DNA of 64,000 nt, taken from the NCBI GenBank assembly GCA_016787565.1, contig JAEUUG010000004.1:451827-515826 (forward strand), given 5' to 3'. The notes below the pieces were generated by a model, which was given only the letters and a program-made list of their open reading frames with translations, was not told the DNA's origin and did not search any database. This document shows positions 9,376 through 19,089 of the stretch, piece after piece; the stretch's first letter is position 1, and each line of letters begins with the position of its first letter. The position numbers were made by a program, and so were the translations under genes. This DNA is from Cyclobacteriaceae bacterium. Lineage in GTDB: Bacteria; Bacteroidota; Bacteroidia; Cytophagales; Cyclobacteriaceae.

Positions 9376-10230
9376 TTAGAAAGCTTTGAAATCGACACGC
9401 CTGTTACGCTGGCGCCCGTCTTCCGATTTATTGTCATGAAGAGCTATTTCTTCACCATACCCTACAACTGAAATGCGGTCATCGGGAACACCCATATCGT
9501 TCATCAACTGTCTGATTTTTTGAACTCGCTTAACAGAGAGTTGCATATTGTAGCTTTCATTTCCCTGACTGTCCGTATGCCCTTCAATGAGTATCGTACG
9601 GCCCTGCAGTGCATATTCTACAGCAATCAAAAACGGATCCATGTCAACTACCGCAAATTCATCCTGATCGAATGTAAAATATAGCGGAGCGAGCTCGATG
9701 GGTTCATTTTCCTTTTTAGATTTTAACACATCAGCTACCTGCTTTCTGATTTCTTCATGTTTCTTGGATGAAGGTGCCGGTAAATTATTTTTAGCCAGCA
9801 CTACATCTTCCTGTGTATGGAGTTCTTCGAGCGTTTGTGGTGTAGTTTTGGTTTGCTGCTTTGCTACAACCGTTGATTTGATTACTTCATTTTTGGGTTC
9901 TGTGTTTCGGGCGGAAGAGGGTGAATCTACCTCAGCCATTGGTTTTTGGCTCTCCCGGTTCGATTTTTTTGAAAGCGAATTTGATTTTGGTTTTTGTGTT
10001 CTTTTTTTATCCAGAAGGTTGCACGCATTGGCATAGATGTTCTTCTGCGTTTTGAGTTTGGCTTTATAAAAACGTTCCTTTTTCTGGTGGAAGCGATCTT
10101 GTGCGTTGACTCCAACCGAAAGGATCATACCCAGAATAACGGCCACCATGAGGATTACTGCCTGCCGAATGCGGGAGGAAATTTTTGCGTTAGCGATTTC
10201 CCTGAAATCAAGTTTGTCCATGGTTTTCAT
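9376..10230 (-). CDS. OmpA-family protein with one N-terminal membrane helix
   Basis: A hydrophobic segment at about 23-43 anchors the protein in the inner membrane or acts as an uncleaved signal. A Lys/Ser/Glu-rich low-complexity region follows to about residue 180. The last ~100 residues form an OmpA/MotB peptidoglycan-binding domain: FTFDQDEF start, LIEGHTDSQGNESYN with the diaminopimelate-contacting Asp, and GRQRNRRVDF at the end. Likely role is tethering the envelope to peptidoglycan. A second Met at residue 4 is an equally possible start. A strong terminator follows. Confidence 0.85.
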   Translation of the reverse strand: MKTMDKLDFREIANAKISSRIRQAVILMVAVILGMILSVGVNAQDRFHQKKERFYKAKLKTQKNIYANACNLLDKKRTQKPKSNSLSKKSNRESQKPMAEVDSPSSARNTEPKNEVIKSTVVAKQQTKTTPQTLEELHTQEDVVLAKNNLPAPSSKKHEEIRKQVADVLKSKKENEPIELAPLYFTFDQDEFAVVDMDPFLIAVEYALQGRTILIEGHTDSQGNESYNMQLSVKRVQKIRQLMNDMGVPDDRISVVGYGEEIALHDNKSEDGRQRNRRVDFKAF

Positions 10231-10342
10231 TTTCGAGGGGTTTTACCCTACAAAAATGACCACTTCATATTACCCGATTCTGTAAAATAAATTAGGAAAC
10301 CTACATCTGTAGCTTACCGCCAGCAATTGACCTGATATCGCA

Positions 10343-10828
10343 CTAGTGTTCTTTTTCCGCTGGTACCTGCTCCTGTGAGACCTTTACGAGCGCGATAAAA
10401 TTGTTGATTATTTCATTCGGAACCGTCACAGAAAGGTGATACTGTTCAATTCTCCAGCCTGATTTTGTTTTAATCAGTATGCCTGAGCCGCGGCATACGC
10501 CCATCCAGGTTGTTAAAAGTTCAGAAAACCATGCTGTTTTGGCATCTTTTGTTACATGTAAATCCCGATCGTATGGTTTAAAATCCCAGGCTTTGCCTTT
10601 GTCAAAATAAGGTTTTGCAAACGCCAGAAATTCTGTTTTGGTCCAGCGTTCGGAAGCATCCGTGCCGATGTATACACTATTTTCTGCCAAAGATTCAAAG
10701 AATATAGTAGCGTCTGCTCGTGCGGCAGCCAGATGCCAATTGTCAATAAACTGGTGGATTGTCTTATCCTCTTGGCCGTGGCTCAGTTGAAAAATGAGTA
10801 CCATGGTCAGCGTAAAAAACAGTTTCAT
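10343..10828 (-). CDS. Secreted NTF2-like (SnoaL-type) protein
   Basis: A 161-residue protein with a signal peptide ending near SHG-Q. The mature part shows the alpha+beta NTF2 cone pattern: an initial helix with FIDNWHLAAARAD, the segment SVYIGTDASERWTKTEFLAFAKPYF, and a final strand GWRIEQYHLS. This resembles SnoaL_3/DUF4440-like domains, which bind small ligands or act as cyclases/isomerases. No catalytic residue set is clear. It is 24 nt downstream of the TerB-like gene on the same strand and may be co-transcribed with it. Confidence 0.75.
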   Translation of the reverse strand: MKLFFTLTMVLIFQLSHGQEDKTIHQFIDNWHLAAARADATIFFESLAENSVYIGTDASERWTKTEFLAFAKPYFDKGKAWDFKPYDRDLHVTKDAKTAWFSELLTTWMGVCRGSGILIKTKSGWRIEQYHLSVTVPNEIINNFIALVKVSQEQVPAEKEH

Positions 10829-10852
10829 GGAAAAATTAATTATCGAGGAATA

Positions 10853-11290
10853 TTACACTTCGTAAACTTTGAGGAAGTCGATTACCTCTTGTTTAACATT
10901 TCGCAGCTTGATCTCATCGTAGGTGGCTGTAGCAATGGACTTAAAAAGTTCACTCACCACATCAGCTTTAAATCCCAATTTAACGGCATAGATGGTGGCC
11001 ACCTCCAACTCCACATCTTCAACCACCTCATCCAGATAGATCATATAAACCAGATGGTAAATATCCTCAAGTTTTGCCACCCTGTCTTCAGGATATTCAA
11101 ATTGGAGGTGGGTAATGTCAACATTGGCCTGTTTCAGGTCTTCCGGGTTTAGATGAAGATAAAATGCCCACTTCAGAAGGCAACGGAGGTAACGGCTTTC
11201 CATTACGTCCTGTCCTAGAAACAAGGCAAGAATATTGAAATAGCTCTTTTTGAGCGAGGCAAGTTGGGGGGCTTGTAGTGTTGTAGTCAT
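10853..11290 (-). CDS. TerB-like all-helical protein
   Basis: A 145-residue protein without signal peptide or membrane segment. It appears entirely helical. The segment DEVVEDVELEVATIYAVKLGF resembles the repeated acidic-turn/helix unit of TerB-like proteins, where acidic residues may bind metal. Function of this family outside tellurite operons is unknown. A second, clearer TerB-like gene lies at 18547. The call is by pattern only. Confidence 0.5.
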   Translation of the reverse strand: MTTTLQAPQLASLKKSYFNILALFLGQDVMESRYLRCLLKWAFYLHLNPEDLKQANVDITHLQFEYPEDRVAKLEDIYHLVYMIYLDEVVEDVELEVATIYAVKLGFKADVVSELFKSIATATYDEIKLRNVKQEVIDFLKVYEV

Positions 11291-11361
11291 GTTGTGGGGT
11301 CTTGTCGGCTTACTGACTTTTTGGGAAAAATACCTCTATTAAGTTCGTAAAAAAAACGTGG

Positions 11362-12282
11362 ATGCGAACAAAATGTCTGATTTTTTTTACCCTCGCCTTG
11401 GCCTCGTGCATTGGAACTGATTATATCGATGATCCGATAGTAGGTGAGCGAGTCGATGTTGATTCCAATAGAATTGTGCTTTTGCCAGGAGGGTTCATAC
11501 AGCTTCATGGCATGTATTATAATCAGTATGGTATAAAACAATCTGTTGAATTATTGTGGACGAGTTCAAATGCCAGTGTTGCTTCCGTTAACAGTGAGGG
11601 AGTGATTACTGCACATGCAGGAGGACAGGCAATTGTTCGCGCATCCTATGGATCAGTTCAAAGTACCGATGTCAATGTGACTGTTGTTTTGGATGAGAAT
11701 GATGTTGCTTCCGTTGAGATCAGTAGTGCTAAAACAAAGATTGGTTTAGGTGAAATGGTAATGTTAGCGTCTACTGTAACAAACATTACAGGAAACAAAC
11801 TTACTGACCGCAACATCGAATGGTTTAGTGAGAATGCACAGATAGCCAGCATTGATCAAGATGGAAATGTAACTGGAATTTTGGGTGGGGTGGTTGATCT
11901 GCATGCCAAGGTGTATGGTGTAAAGAGCAATACAGTGACATTGACCGTTGAGGTAGTTCGCACCGGCACATTTGTGAGCGCGGGTGGTTATAGAGCCATT
12001 GGCACGGCTACAATGGAGAATGAAAATAACAAACTGGTTTTACGATTCAGTAGTAATTTTCAAACAAGTTATGCACTTGGTACTTTTGTTTATCTGGCAA
12101 ATTCAACCAACGCTGCAGCGGTGAAATCCAATGGTCTCGAAATTTCACAAATCAGCCAGGATGGCGAAAAGACGTTTATTATCACAGATAACTTTCCAAC
12201 TGTAAATCTTTATGACTACCGCTACGTAGTTATTCTTTGCAAACCGGCAACAGTAACATTTGGCTACGCTGACTTGAATTGA
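11362..12282 (+). CDS. Lipoprotein with two Big2 Ig-like domains and a DM13-like C-terminal domain
   Basis: The N-terminus (LALASC, Cys16) is a lipoprotein signal. Two bacterial Ig-like group 2 repeats follow: one around WTSSNASVASVNSEGVITA and a second around WFSENAQIASIDQDGNVTG. The last ~100 residues (GTFVSAGGYRAIGTATM through VVILCKPATVTFGYADL) match the DM13 pattern, including the single conserved Cys in the ILCKP strand and the terminal FGxAxL motif. DM13 is a proposed redox or electron-transfer domain. One nucleotide separates this gene from the next barrel-protein gene, so they are very likely one operon. Confidence 0.7.
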   Translation: MRTKCLIFFTLALASCIGTDYIDDPIVGERVDVDSNRIVLLPGGFIQLHGMYYNQYGIKQSVELLWTSSNASVASVNSEGVITAHAGGQAIVRASYGSVQSTDVNVTVVLDENDVASVEISSAKTKIGLGEMVMLASTVTNITGNKLTDRNIEWFSENAQIASIDQDGNVTGILGGVVDLHAKVYGVKSNTVTLTVEVVRTGTFVSAGGYRAIGTATMENENNKLVLRFSSNFQTSYALGTFVYLANSTNAAAVKSNGLEISQISQDGEKTFIITDNFPTVNLYDYRYVVILCKPATVTFGYADLN

Positions 12283-12283
12283 T

Positions 12284-13126
12284 ATGCGCAACTTTATCAT
12301 CATCACATTCCTGGTATTGCACACAAACATTGCCTATTCCGGTGGCGGATGGCCTCAGTCCAAGAAAATAGGATACTATAAAATTGGGCAAAACTGGATC
12401 GTATCATCATCCTTCTATGGGCCACAGGGCGATATTGTTGATATCCGAACAACCGGTTTATACACAACCAGTTTTTATGGCGAATATGGGGTGACCAACA
12501 GGCTTACTGCAATCTTGTACTTTCCTTTTTTTGTTCGCAATACCCTACATGAAGAAAGATTCAATCAAAGTGGAATAGTAATTCCAGGAGAGTCTTTTAA
12601 TTCGATTGGTGATACGGATGTTTCTTTCAAGTACGGACTTATTGTCAATAAACCCGTTGTGTTGAGTGCTTCTGTGTTATTAGGTTTGCCGTTAGGCAAA
12701 ACATCTGGTGGGGCGAGTGAGATATTGCAAACGGGTGACGGGGAATTCAATCAAATGGTTCGCGTTGATGCTAGCGGATCATTTTATCCGTTGCCTTTAT
12801 ACGCCTCCGGGTATTTTGCGTTTAATAACCGAACTGCAAATTTTTCCGATGAATTTCGATTTGGTATTGAAGTTGGGTATACGTTCTTCAAAAGACTTAC
12901 CACTATTGTAAAAATTAATGTTGTCGAATCGTTATTCAATGGGAGTGAACCTGTTGCAGACAACGGAATTTTTTCGAATAATACAGAATACGTTTCTCCG
13001 ATGATTGAAGTAGGCTATGCTGTGAATGACAAATGGGGGATATCCTCTTCCGGAGGTTTTGCACTCAGTGGAAAAAATATTTTAGCTTCTCCCAATTGGG
13101 GTGTTGGAATCTATGCAAAATTTTAG
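12284..13126 (+). CDS. Outer-membrane beta-barrel protein, PF13557-like (phenol-degradation type 'transporter')
   Basis: A 280-residue protein with signal peptide (cut near AYS-GGGW). It shows alternating short amphipathic strands, the characteristic GxY.IGQNW, YGEYGVTNRLT and SIGDTDVSFKYGL segments, and a final strand WGVGIYAKF ending in Phe. This profile fits the MetA-pathway/phenol-degradation family of outer-membrane proteins, whose substrates are mostly unknown. It starts 1 nt after the DM13 lipoprotein stop and overlaps the convergent J-domain gene by 4 nt. Confidence 0.65.
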   Translation: MRNFIIITFLVLHTNIAYSGGGWPQSKKIGYYKIGQNWIVSSSFYGPQGDIVDIRTTGLYTTSFYGEYGVTNRLTAILYFPFFVRNTLHEERFNQSGIVIPGESFNSIGDTDVSFKYGLIVNKPVVLSASVLLGLPLGKTSGGASEILQTGDGEFNQMVRVDASGSFYPLPLYASGYFAFNNRTANFSDEFRFGIEVGYTFFKRLTTIVKINVVESLFNGSEPVADNGIFSNNTEYVSPMIEVGYAVNDKWGISSSGGFALSGKNILASPNWGVGIYAKF

Positions 13127-14298
13127 CGACAGTGCTTTCGTTGTAACGAATCTATATGTGTAGATCCCAATTGTTTTGCTTTCACAACATCTTCACAGAG
13201 ACTACTATAATCCTGTGCATAGGCCTTTGCGAATGCCCGTTGTTCGTAACCGTCCACCAGGTTTCTTCTCAGGTAAATCGCCCAGTTGCCATCAGTTATC
13301 GCTTCGGTAAAATCGTGCTGGAGTATGTTTGACTTTGCTCTTCCAATAAACAGTTTGAAATAAATATCGGGAACATCAGCAGGGTCCATAATGAGTTCAA
13401 AAGCCTCGCCATAGATATCACTCATATTCTTCTTGAAAACCACTTTCCCGAGTGTGAAATACTGAAGTGCTTCTTCACTGTTTTGCAGTTTTTCAAGATT
13501 GATGGAAGCAATCTGGTAAATCAGATCAAGATTATGCGGCTGTTGATGATGAATGTGTTTATAGGCTTGAAGCGATTCTGGGTAATTGCCCAGATAAAAC
13601 TGGCAATTCGCAATCATGTTAAGTGTTTCTAACCGTGTTGGGTTTTCCTGATGTTGAAGAATTACGAAATGTTTTACAGCTCTGGCGTATTCGGCTTGGC
13701 GGTATTCCTGTTCTGCTTTTTTGCGCAAGGCGCTGACAAGACTATCGCGCGCAAAAATAAACCGGAACTCCAAGGGCTCTTGTTTACGCATGGAATCGAT
13801 CGCACCAAAGGCCTCTGAAAATCGTTCAGATTCAAAAAGTCCGTTCACAACTTTCAGTTTTTGACTGTTGGCTATAAATTTTTCGATACGTTTTTGTTCG
13901 ATGAAATAGGTTGCCGTATGAATGATACCATAACAAATTCCCGCCATGATAAAGAACGTCAGTACGGCAAGTCCCTGAATTTTGAAATAGTTTTGATCAA
14001 AGCGATACGGATTCTGCTGCGCATGTTTCCATTGGTAGTACCGTCTCCTGTTCATTTCTCGCTGGTCTACCTCTGCTGCTGTGCTGTGCGGGTTATGGTG
14101 TTGATCGAATCGTGATTTCTTTAGCGGATCAGAAAGAACGTGGTAAGCTTCGTTCACCAACTTAAACATTTCTTCCGCACTTTTGTCACCCGCGTTCCGG
14201 TCGGGGTGGTATTGCATGGCCAGGCGCTTGTAGGCAGCCTTAATCTGGGCGGCATCGGCACTGGAAGTAAGTCCTAATATTTCGTAGTGATTATACAC
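13123..14298 (-). CDS. Membrane-anchored J-domain (DnaJ-like) protein with TPR repeats
   Basis: Residues 1-66 form a J domain with the HPD motif at 31-33 that stimulates Hsp70 ATPase activity. A single transmembrane helix lies at about 109-131. The remaining ~250 residues carry helical repeats typical of TPRs (FSEAFGAIDSM, YPESLQAYKHI). There is no Gly/Phe or zinc-finger region, so this is a class-C J-protein, likely recruiting DnaK to the membrane, with the TPR part on the opposite side if the J domain is cytoplasmic. Its 3' end overlaps the plus-strand barrel gene by 4 nt. Confidence 0.85.
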   Translation of the reverse strand: MYNHYEILGLTSSADAAQIKAAYKRLAMQYHPDRNAGDKSAEEMFKLVNEAYHVLSDPLKKSRFDQHHNPHSTAAEVDQREMNRRRYYQWKHAQQNPYRFDQNYFKIQGLAVLTFFIMAGICYGIIHTATYFIEQKRIEKFIANSQKLKVVNGLFESERFSEAFGAIDSMRKQEPLEFRFIFARDSLVSALRKKAEQEYRQAEYARAVKHFVILQHQENPTRLETLNMIANCQFYLGNYPESLQAYKHIHHQQPHNLDLIYQIASINLEKLQNSEEALQYFTLGKVVFKKNMSDIYGEAFELIMDPADVPDIYFKLFIGRAKSNILQHDFTEAITDGNWAIYLRRNLVDGYEQRAFAKAYAQDYSSLCEDVVKAKQLGSTHIDSLQRKHCR

Positions 14299-14373
14299 TA
14301 CTGAAAGTTAACGGGTACAGCGCTAATAGCGAATCGTTAGTCAGAAGTTTTCTTGAAAAAGAATGATGAGTAA

Positions 14374-14405
14374 ATAAAAAAAGGTGCTCTTGAGAAGCAC
14401 CTTTT
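14374..14405 (-). terminator. Terminator of the GAPDH gene
   Basis: A perfect 10-bp stem (14379-14388 with 14396-14405, core GGTGCT/AGCACC) with a 7-nt loop. On the minus strand it is followed by a U run corresponding to the A tract from about 14376. It lies 17 nt after the gap stop. Confidence 0.8.
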
Positions 14406-14421
14406 GTATGGTTTGAGTTTT

Positions 14422-15468
<1,047 letters not shown>

Positions 15469-15506
15469 CTATGGAAGCGGATTAATTAAAAATTTTACCG
15501 CACAGG

Positions 15507-15537
15507 TTTGCAAATATATTTGGTAGGTCTATCTTTG
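15507..15537 (+). promoter_or_regulatory. Promoter of tRNA-Glu
   Basis: TTTG at 15507-15510, exactly 19 nt spacing, then TATCTTTG at 15530-15537: a full match to the Bacteroidota housekeeping promoter (TTTG, N19, TAnnTTTG). The tRNA begins 18 nt after the -7 element. Confidence 0.85.
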
Positions 15538-15555
15538 CACACCTTTTTACAGGAC

Positions 15556-15627
15556 GGTCTGTTCGTCTAGGGGTTAGGACACCAGATTTTCATTCTGGTA
15601 ACACGGGTTCGATTCCCGTACAGACTA
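15556..15627 (+). tRNA. tRNA-Glu (anticodon UUC)
   Basis: A full cloverleaf can be drawn: acceptor GGTCTGT/ACAGACT (first pair G-U), D-arm with CGTCTAGGGGTTAGGAC, anticodon stem CCAGA/TCTGG around the loop TTTTCAT with TTC anticodon, and T-arm ACGGG-TTCGATT-CCCGT. The discriminator is A at 15627, and CCA is not encoded. The gene stands alone with its own promoter and terminator. Confidence 0.95.
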
Positions 15628-15642
15628 CATCTAAAGTTGATC

Positions 15643-15680
15643 AAGCCATTGTAAACCATCAATTTACAATGGCTTTTTTT
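15643..15680 (+). terminator. Terminator of tRNA-Glu
   Basis: A perfect 13-bp stem (15643-15655 with 15663-15675), 7-nt loop, then a continuous T run to 15680. It begins 15 nt after the tRNA discriminator base. Confidence 0.9.
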
Positions 15681-15701
15681 CTTATGATGCAGTGCCAGCC
15701 A

Positions 15702-16112
15702 CTATGGATGTCGAGCTGCAAAAATTAACCCTCCTACAAAAGCCTGCAAAAAGCCATAGACTATCCAGGTTACTACCATGATAAGGGAAATGTTAACAGC
15801 ACTGAATGTAAGCCATAACACAGGAACAGTGGCTACCAGTGTATAGACAGCGCCAATCTTTAGGGCTCTGACTACTGTGTTTCCACTCAACGATTCCTTG
15901 CTCCGATCCCAAAGCCATTTCAAGGCTGCCGCCAGAACAAACGGATGAACGTAAAACAACCAGTCGGTTTCAAAAGATGCGGAGCGAAATACGGCATTAT
16001 AATACTCCTCCATCATTCCAGGAAACAGGAAAATGGATATGTACAACGTAGCGAAGCTTGTTGTGAGTATGGCAATTCCTGCCAGGAGAATAGAAGGTAG
16101 ATTATTTTTCAT
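15702..16112 (-). CDS. Hypothetical four-helix membrane protein
   Basis: A 136-residue protein with four predicted transmembrane segments (LLAGIAILTTSFATLYISIF; the region WLFYVHPFVLAAALKWLW; IGAVYTLVATVPVLWLTF; the C-terminal segment around VVTWIVYGFLQAFVGGLIF). The Met at 16112 gives a start directly before the first helix. An upstream in-frame ATG at 16154 would add 14 mostly polar residues. No family is recognised and no catalytic motif is visible. Divergent from tonB. Confidence 0.6.
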   Translation of the reverse strand: MKNNLPSILLAGIAILTTSFATLYISIFLFPGMMEEYYNAVFRSASFETDWLFYVHPFVLAAALKWLWDRSKESLSGNTVVRALKIGAVYTLVATVPVLWLTFSAVNISLIMVVTWIVYGFLQAFVGGLIFAARHP

Positions 16113-16128
16113 AATAGTGATGGTTTCT

Positions 16129-16161
16129 TTTGCGAAAGATACTTTCTGCAACATCTTTTTG
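16129..16161 (+). promoter_or_regulatory. Possible promoter for the tonB gene
   Basis: TTTG at 16129-16132 and TCTTTTTG at 16154-16161 (7 of 8 positions of TAnnTTTG) are spaced by 21 nt. This is slightly longer than the optimum, and the sequence overlaps the 5' end of the divergent longer ORF. Confidence 0.35.
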
Positions 16162-16255
16162 AACTGCTAAAAATCACCATCCGAACTATCAAATGTCATG
16201 CGATATCGACTCCCATCGAAGTAATATCATGGTGAGAATTAACACAAAGCCTGCC

Positions 16256-16945
16256 ATGATGGAACCAAAAAAAACCGCGAAAGCTGATTTGGATAAACAG
16301 CGTCCGCTTTTCTTCAGTATCGGTCTGTTGATTGCAATGTCTCTTGCCGTGCTTGGATTTCAATATCGTCAATACGACAACACCGACATAGAATTAGATC
16401 AACGGAAGAACATTCAAGTTGAAGAACTTATTGATGTACCGCCCACCAAAATGCCGCCACCTCCGCAGCCCATTCTGCAGCAGCCAAACATTGTGGAAGT
16501 TCCGGATGAAAAGGAATTAAAGGAAGATCTTAAGATTGAGTTTGATATGGAGATTACCGAGGCAACTAAAGTTCAGGAGATAACCATATCAGAACCTGTG
16601 GCTGATCAAAAAGAAGATGTTGATGAAATATTCCTGATCGTAGAGCAAACCGCAGAGCCAAAGGGCGGCATGCAAGCGTTCTACAAATACGTTAACGAGG
16701 GAATCAAGTATCCTGCTCAGGCCCGTAGGCAAGGCGTGGAAGGCAGAGTATTTGTGGAATTTGTTGTTGATCGCGAAGGAAATCTAACAGATGTTCATTC
16801 CGTAAAAGGAATAGGTGCCGGATGCGATGAAGAAGCTATTCGAATCATCCAAAGTTCACCAAAATGGATTCCCGCTAAACAACGTGGTAAAGCTGTACGG
16901 CAGCGGATGGTGTTGCCGATAACATTTAAACTCGCAGAACGATAG
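16256..16945 (+). CDS. tonB: TonB-family energy transducer
   Basis: The protein couples the proton-motive force to outer-membrane receptors. From the ATG pair at 16256/16259, the sequence MEPKKTAKADLDKQR is the usual Bacteroidota TonB start, followed by one membrane helix (about 18-38). A Pro-rich periplasmic linker (PPTKMPPPPQPI) and an acidic stretch come next, then a C-terminal TonB domain (YPAQARRQGVEGRVFVEF ... VLPITFKL). An in-frame ATG at 16193 would add about 21 residues without family support. There is no adjacent ExbBD, so the motor is encoded elsewhere. TonB-dependent receptors such as the one at the left edge are its expected partners. Confidence 0.88.
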   Translation: MMEPKKTAKADLDKQRPLFFSIGLLIAMSLAVLGFQYRQYDNTDIELDQRKNIQVEELIDVPPTKMPPPPQPILQQPNIVEVPDEKELKEDLKIEFDMEITEATKVQEITISEPVADQKEDVDEIFLIVEQTAEPKGGMQAFYKYVNEGIKYPAQARRQGVEGRVFVEFVVDREGNLTDVHSVKGIGAGCDEEAIRIIQSSPKWIPAKQRGKAVRQRMVLPITFKLAER

Positions 16946-17008
16946 ACAACATCCCTGTTCTAATGACGACAACAGAAACCTTACGTTTAAAATGATGATT
17001 ACGAAATA

Positions 17009-18388
17009 TTAAAGTTGAACGATCTTAATCTTGCCAATATTAACGCGTGCTTTCAACCACTCTTCAATTTTTCTGAGTTCTCCAGCAGAAGGTTTTCGTG
17101 AAAACTTCAGGTAGGCGATGTGGGTTGTATCAGGTTTCATGGTGGATAATTCCATCACCACAGTCTGATCGATTGAAAATTCAATAAGCGTAGGATAAAG
17201 AGCCCTGGCTTCAGTTGCTACCTGTGGAATAAGAAGTGTATTTCCTTTTAGCTTTGCTACCTCCTTCGTCAGGGATTGAATTTGTTCCTCTTTCGTTTTG
17301 AGTGAGGTTTCATTTTGTTTCATCAACTCATGAAGAATGGTAGTCGAGAGTTGCGCTGGCTCAACGTTTTCGCGGTAATCCTGAAATACAATCAATTCCG
17401 TATTCCGAAGCTTATACTGATCCATTTTAGATCGTGCTAAAGCCAGAATTTTGTCGTCTACTTTTTCTCCCAGTATGGTTACCTCAATAGTAGGTTTAAC
17501 TGTATTGAAGTTTATTTGCTTGCTGATCACCCGAGCTCGTTCGTAATTTAATTCTGTGGTGATGAAGCGGGAAGCATTGCGTTCAAAAACACTGCGCTCA
17601 ACAGTTTGATAAGCAAGATACAGACTTGGAACGATAGTAATGGAAACAAAGAATGTTATCCATCCCCGAACTCGTTTCTCGCGGGCAGGATCGACAAATT
17701 CCTTTTTTGGATATTTCAAAAAGCGGATGATCAGAAATGTGGAGAGGCTAATAAAAACTCCATTGATGAAGTAGAGGTAAAATGCTCCGATGAAATAATA
17801 CAGGTTTCCGGTTGCTAATCCATAACCCGCAGTGCATAAGGGAGGCATGAGCGCTGTAGCAATGGCTACACCCGGTAGTGCGTTACTCTTTTCTTTTCGC
17901 GAAACAGCTACAATTCCGGTGAGTCCTCCAAATAGAGCAATAAGCACATCCCAAATGGTCGGATTGGTTCGGGCCAGCAATTCTGATTGCGCATCACTTA
18001 ATGGGCTCACCAAAAAATAAAGTGTTGAAGTTGCTACGCTGAAGAGTGTAGCAATCATGAGATTTTTAAATGCCTTTTTTAGAAGTTCAAGATCGTTGAT
18101 GGCCACACCAGTACCAATACCCAAAATAGGGCCCATAAGTGGAGAGATTAACATCGCACCGATAATGACGGCAGTGGAATTTACATTTAAGCCGATGGAT
18201 GCGATGAATACAGCAAAAATGAGAATCCATAAGTTTGTACCCCGGAATTCCACATCCCTACGGATGCGTTCGATTGTTTCGAGTTCATCCGCATTATCAG
18301 TTTCCAGATTAAATCGATCGCGTAAAAAATCAAGTCCGGCAACCAGCAAGCGTTTAAGTGAAAAAGGATATCGGGATTTGTCGGCCAT
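17009..18388 (-). CDS. DUF389 family membrane protein
   Basis: A 459-residue protein with a short cytoplasmic N-terminus, then the DUF389 core: ASIGLNVNSTAVIIGAMLIS and PLMGPILGIGTG in the first two helices, and about six further helices up to residue ~240. The C-terminal ~200 residues are soluble, with a predicted coiled coil around KTKEEQIQSLTKEVAKLKG. The family function is unknown; members are sometimes called TIGR00341 proteins. It is divergent from a TerB-like gene. A perfect palindrome (TTGACGTCAA, 18418-18427) lies 30 nt upstream of its start. Confidence 0.85.
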   Translation of the reverse strand: MADKSRYPFSLKRLLVAGLDFLRDRFNLETDNADELETIERIRRDVEFRGTNLWILIFAVFIASIGLNVNSTAVIIGAMLISPLMGPILGIGTGVAINDLELLKKAFKNLMIATLFSVATSTLYFLVSPLSDAQSELLARTNPTIWDVLIALFGGLTGIVAVSRKEKSNALPGVAIATALMPPLCTAGYGLATGNLYYFIGAFYLYFINGVFISLSTFLIIRFLKYPKKEFVDPAREKRVRGWITFFVSITIVPSLYLAYQTVERSVFERNASRFITTELNYERARVISKQINFNTVKPTIEVTILGEKVDDKILALARSKMDQYKLRNTELIVFQDYRENVEPAQLSTTILHELMKQNETSLKTKEEQIQSLTKEVAKLKGNTLLIPQVATEARALYPTLIEFSIDQTVVMELSTMKPDTTHIAYLKFSRKPSAGELRKIEEWLKARVNIGKIKIVQL

Positions 18389-18546
18389 GGGGATTTTGTT
18401 TTAGGCAAGATATTGTTTTGACGTCAATCCATCACAAAGCACAATATCCAAATATGAAAAATATTCCCAAAATGAAAAATATTTATTGAAAAATAGCGTA
18501 AAAACGATTGAAAATAGTCATTTTGACACTGGCACATTTTTGAATT

Positions 18547-18996
18547 ATGGGTTCAAACTTTATCTCGTGCTTTATGCAGTTTAAAATCCTTTTGTCCAAT
18601 TTATACTATTTGCTTGTTCATGAAGATGGCCAGGTAAACGATAAAGAAGTTGCTTCCGGTTTTAGTATGGCTGCTGCTGAGGGAATACCCGAAGCAGAAC
18701 TCAAAATTCAGCTAGAATTCTTAAAGAATAAGAATTCTCCTGAAATTTTAAGAGAGTGCTTAATGGCCATTAAAAAGCTCAACAGAAAGCAACAAATTCG
18801 GTGTGTTGCCTGGATGTGCGTGATTGCCAATGCTGATGGTTTCATGGATAAAGCCGAGTGGCATTTTATTTATCAACTATACCACAAGGAGCTTAATTTA
18901 CCCTTAGACGAAATCATGAAGATTCAGAAAGATTTGAACACTTCGTTTCGTGAGCGATCTTCATCATTTCGACCTGTTAAAGTTGCTGCAGCCTAA
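18547..18996 (+). CDS. TerB-like family protein
   Basis: A 149-residue soluble helical protein. Two related units can be seen: LLVHEDGQVNDKEVASGFSMA and VIANADGFMDKAEWHFIYQLY. Each has an acidic Asp-Gly turn followed by a helix with a conserved Glu, the hallmark of TerB-like domains and suggestive of metal binding. The start could also be the Met at 18574 (MQFKILLSNLYYLL), which begins right at the first helix. No tellurite-resistance neighbours. Cellular role unknown. Confidence 0.65.
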   Translation: MGSNFISCFMQFKILLSNLYYLLVHEDGQVNDKEVASGFSMAAAEGIPEAELKIQLEFLKNKNSPEILRECLMAIKKLNRKQQIRCVAWMCVIANADGFMDKAEWHFIYQLYHKELNLPLDEIMKIQKDLNTSFRERSSSFRPVKVAAA

Positions 18997-19089
18997 CTGA
19001 TTGTCTGATTACCTTAATCGGTTTATTGATTCCGTTGCAATATTATTTGTGCGGTTGCGATTGCCTTTATATTCTGCGAATATTGTTCC

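Noticed and set aside
10733..11152. 139-aa open frame on the plus strand
   Set aside because: Antisense to the NTF2-like and TerB-like genes and bridging both; no coding signature.
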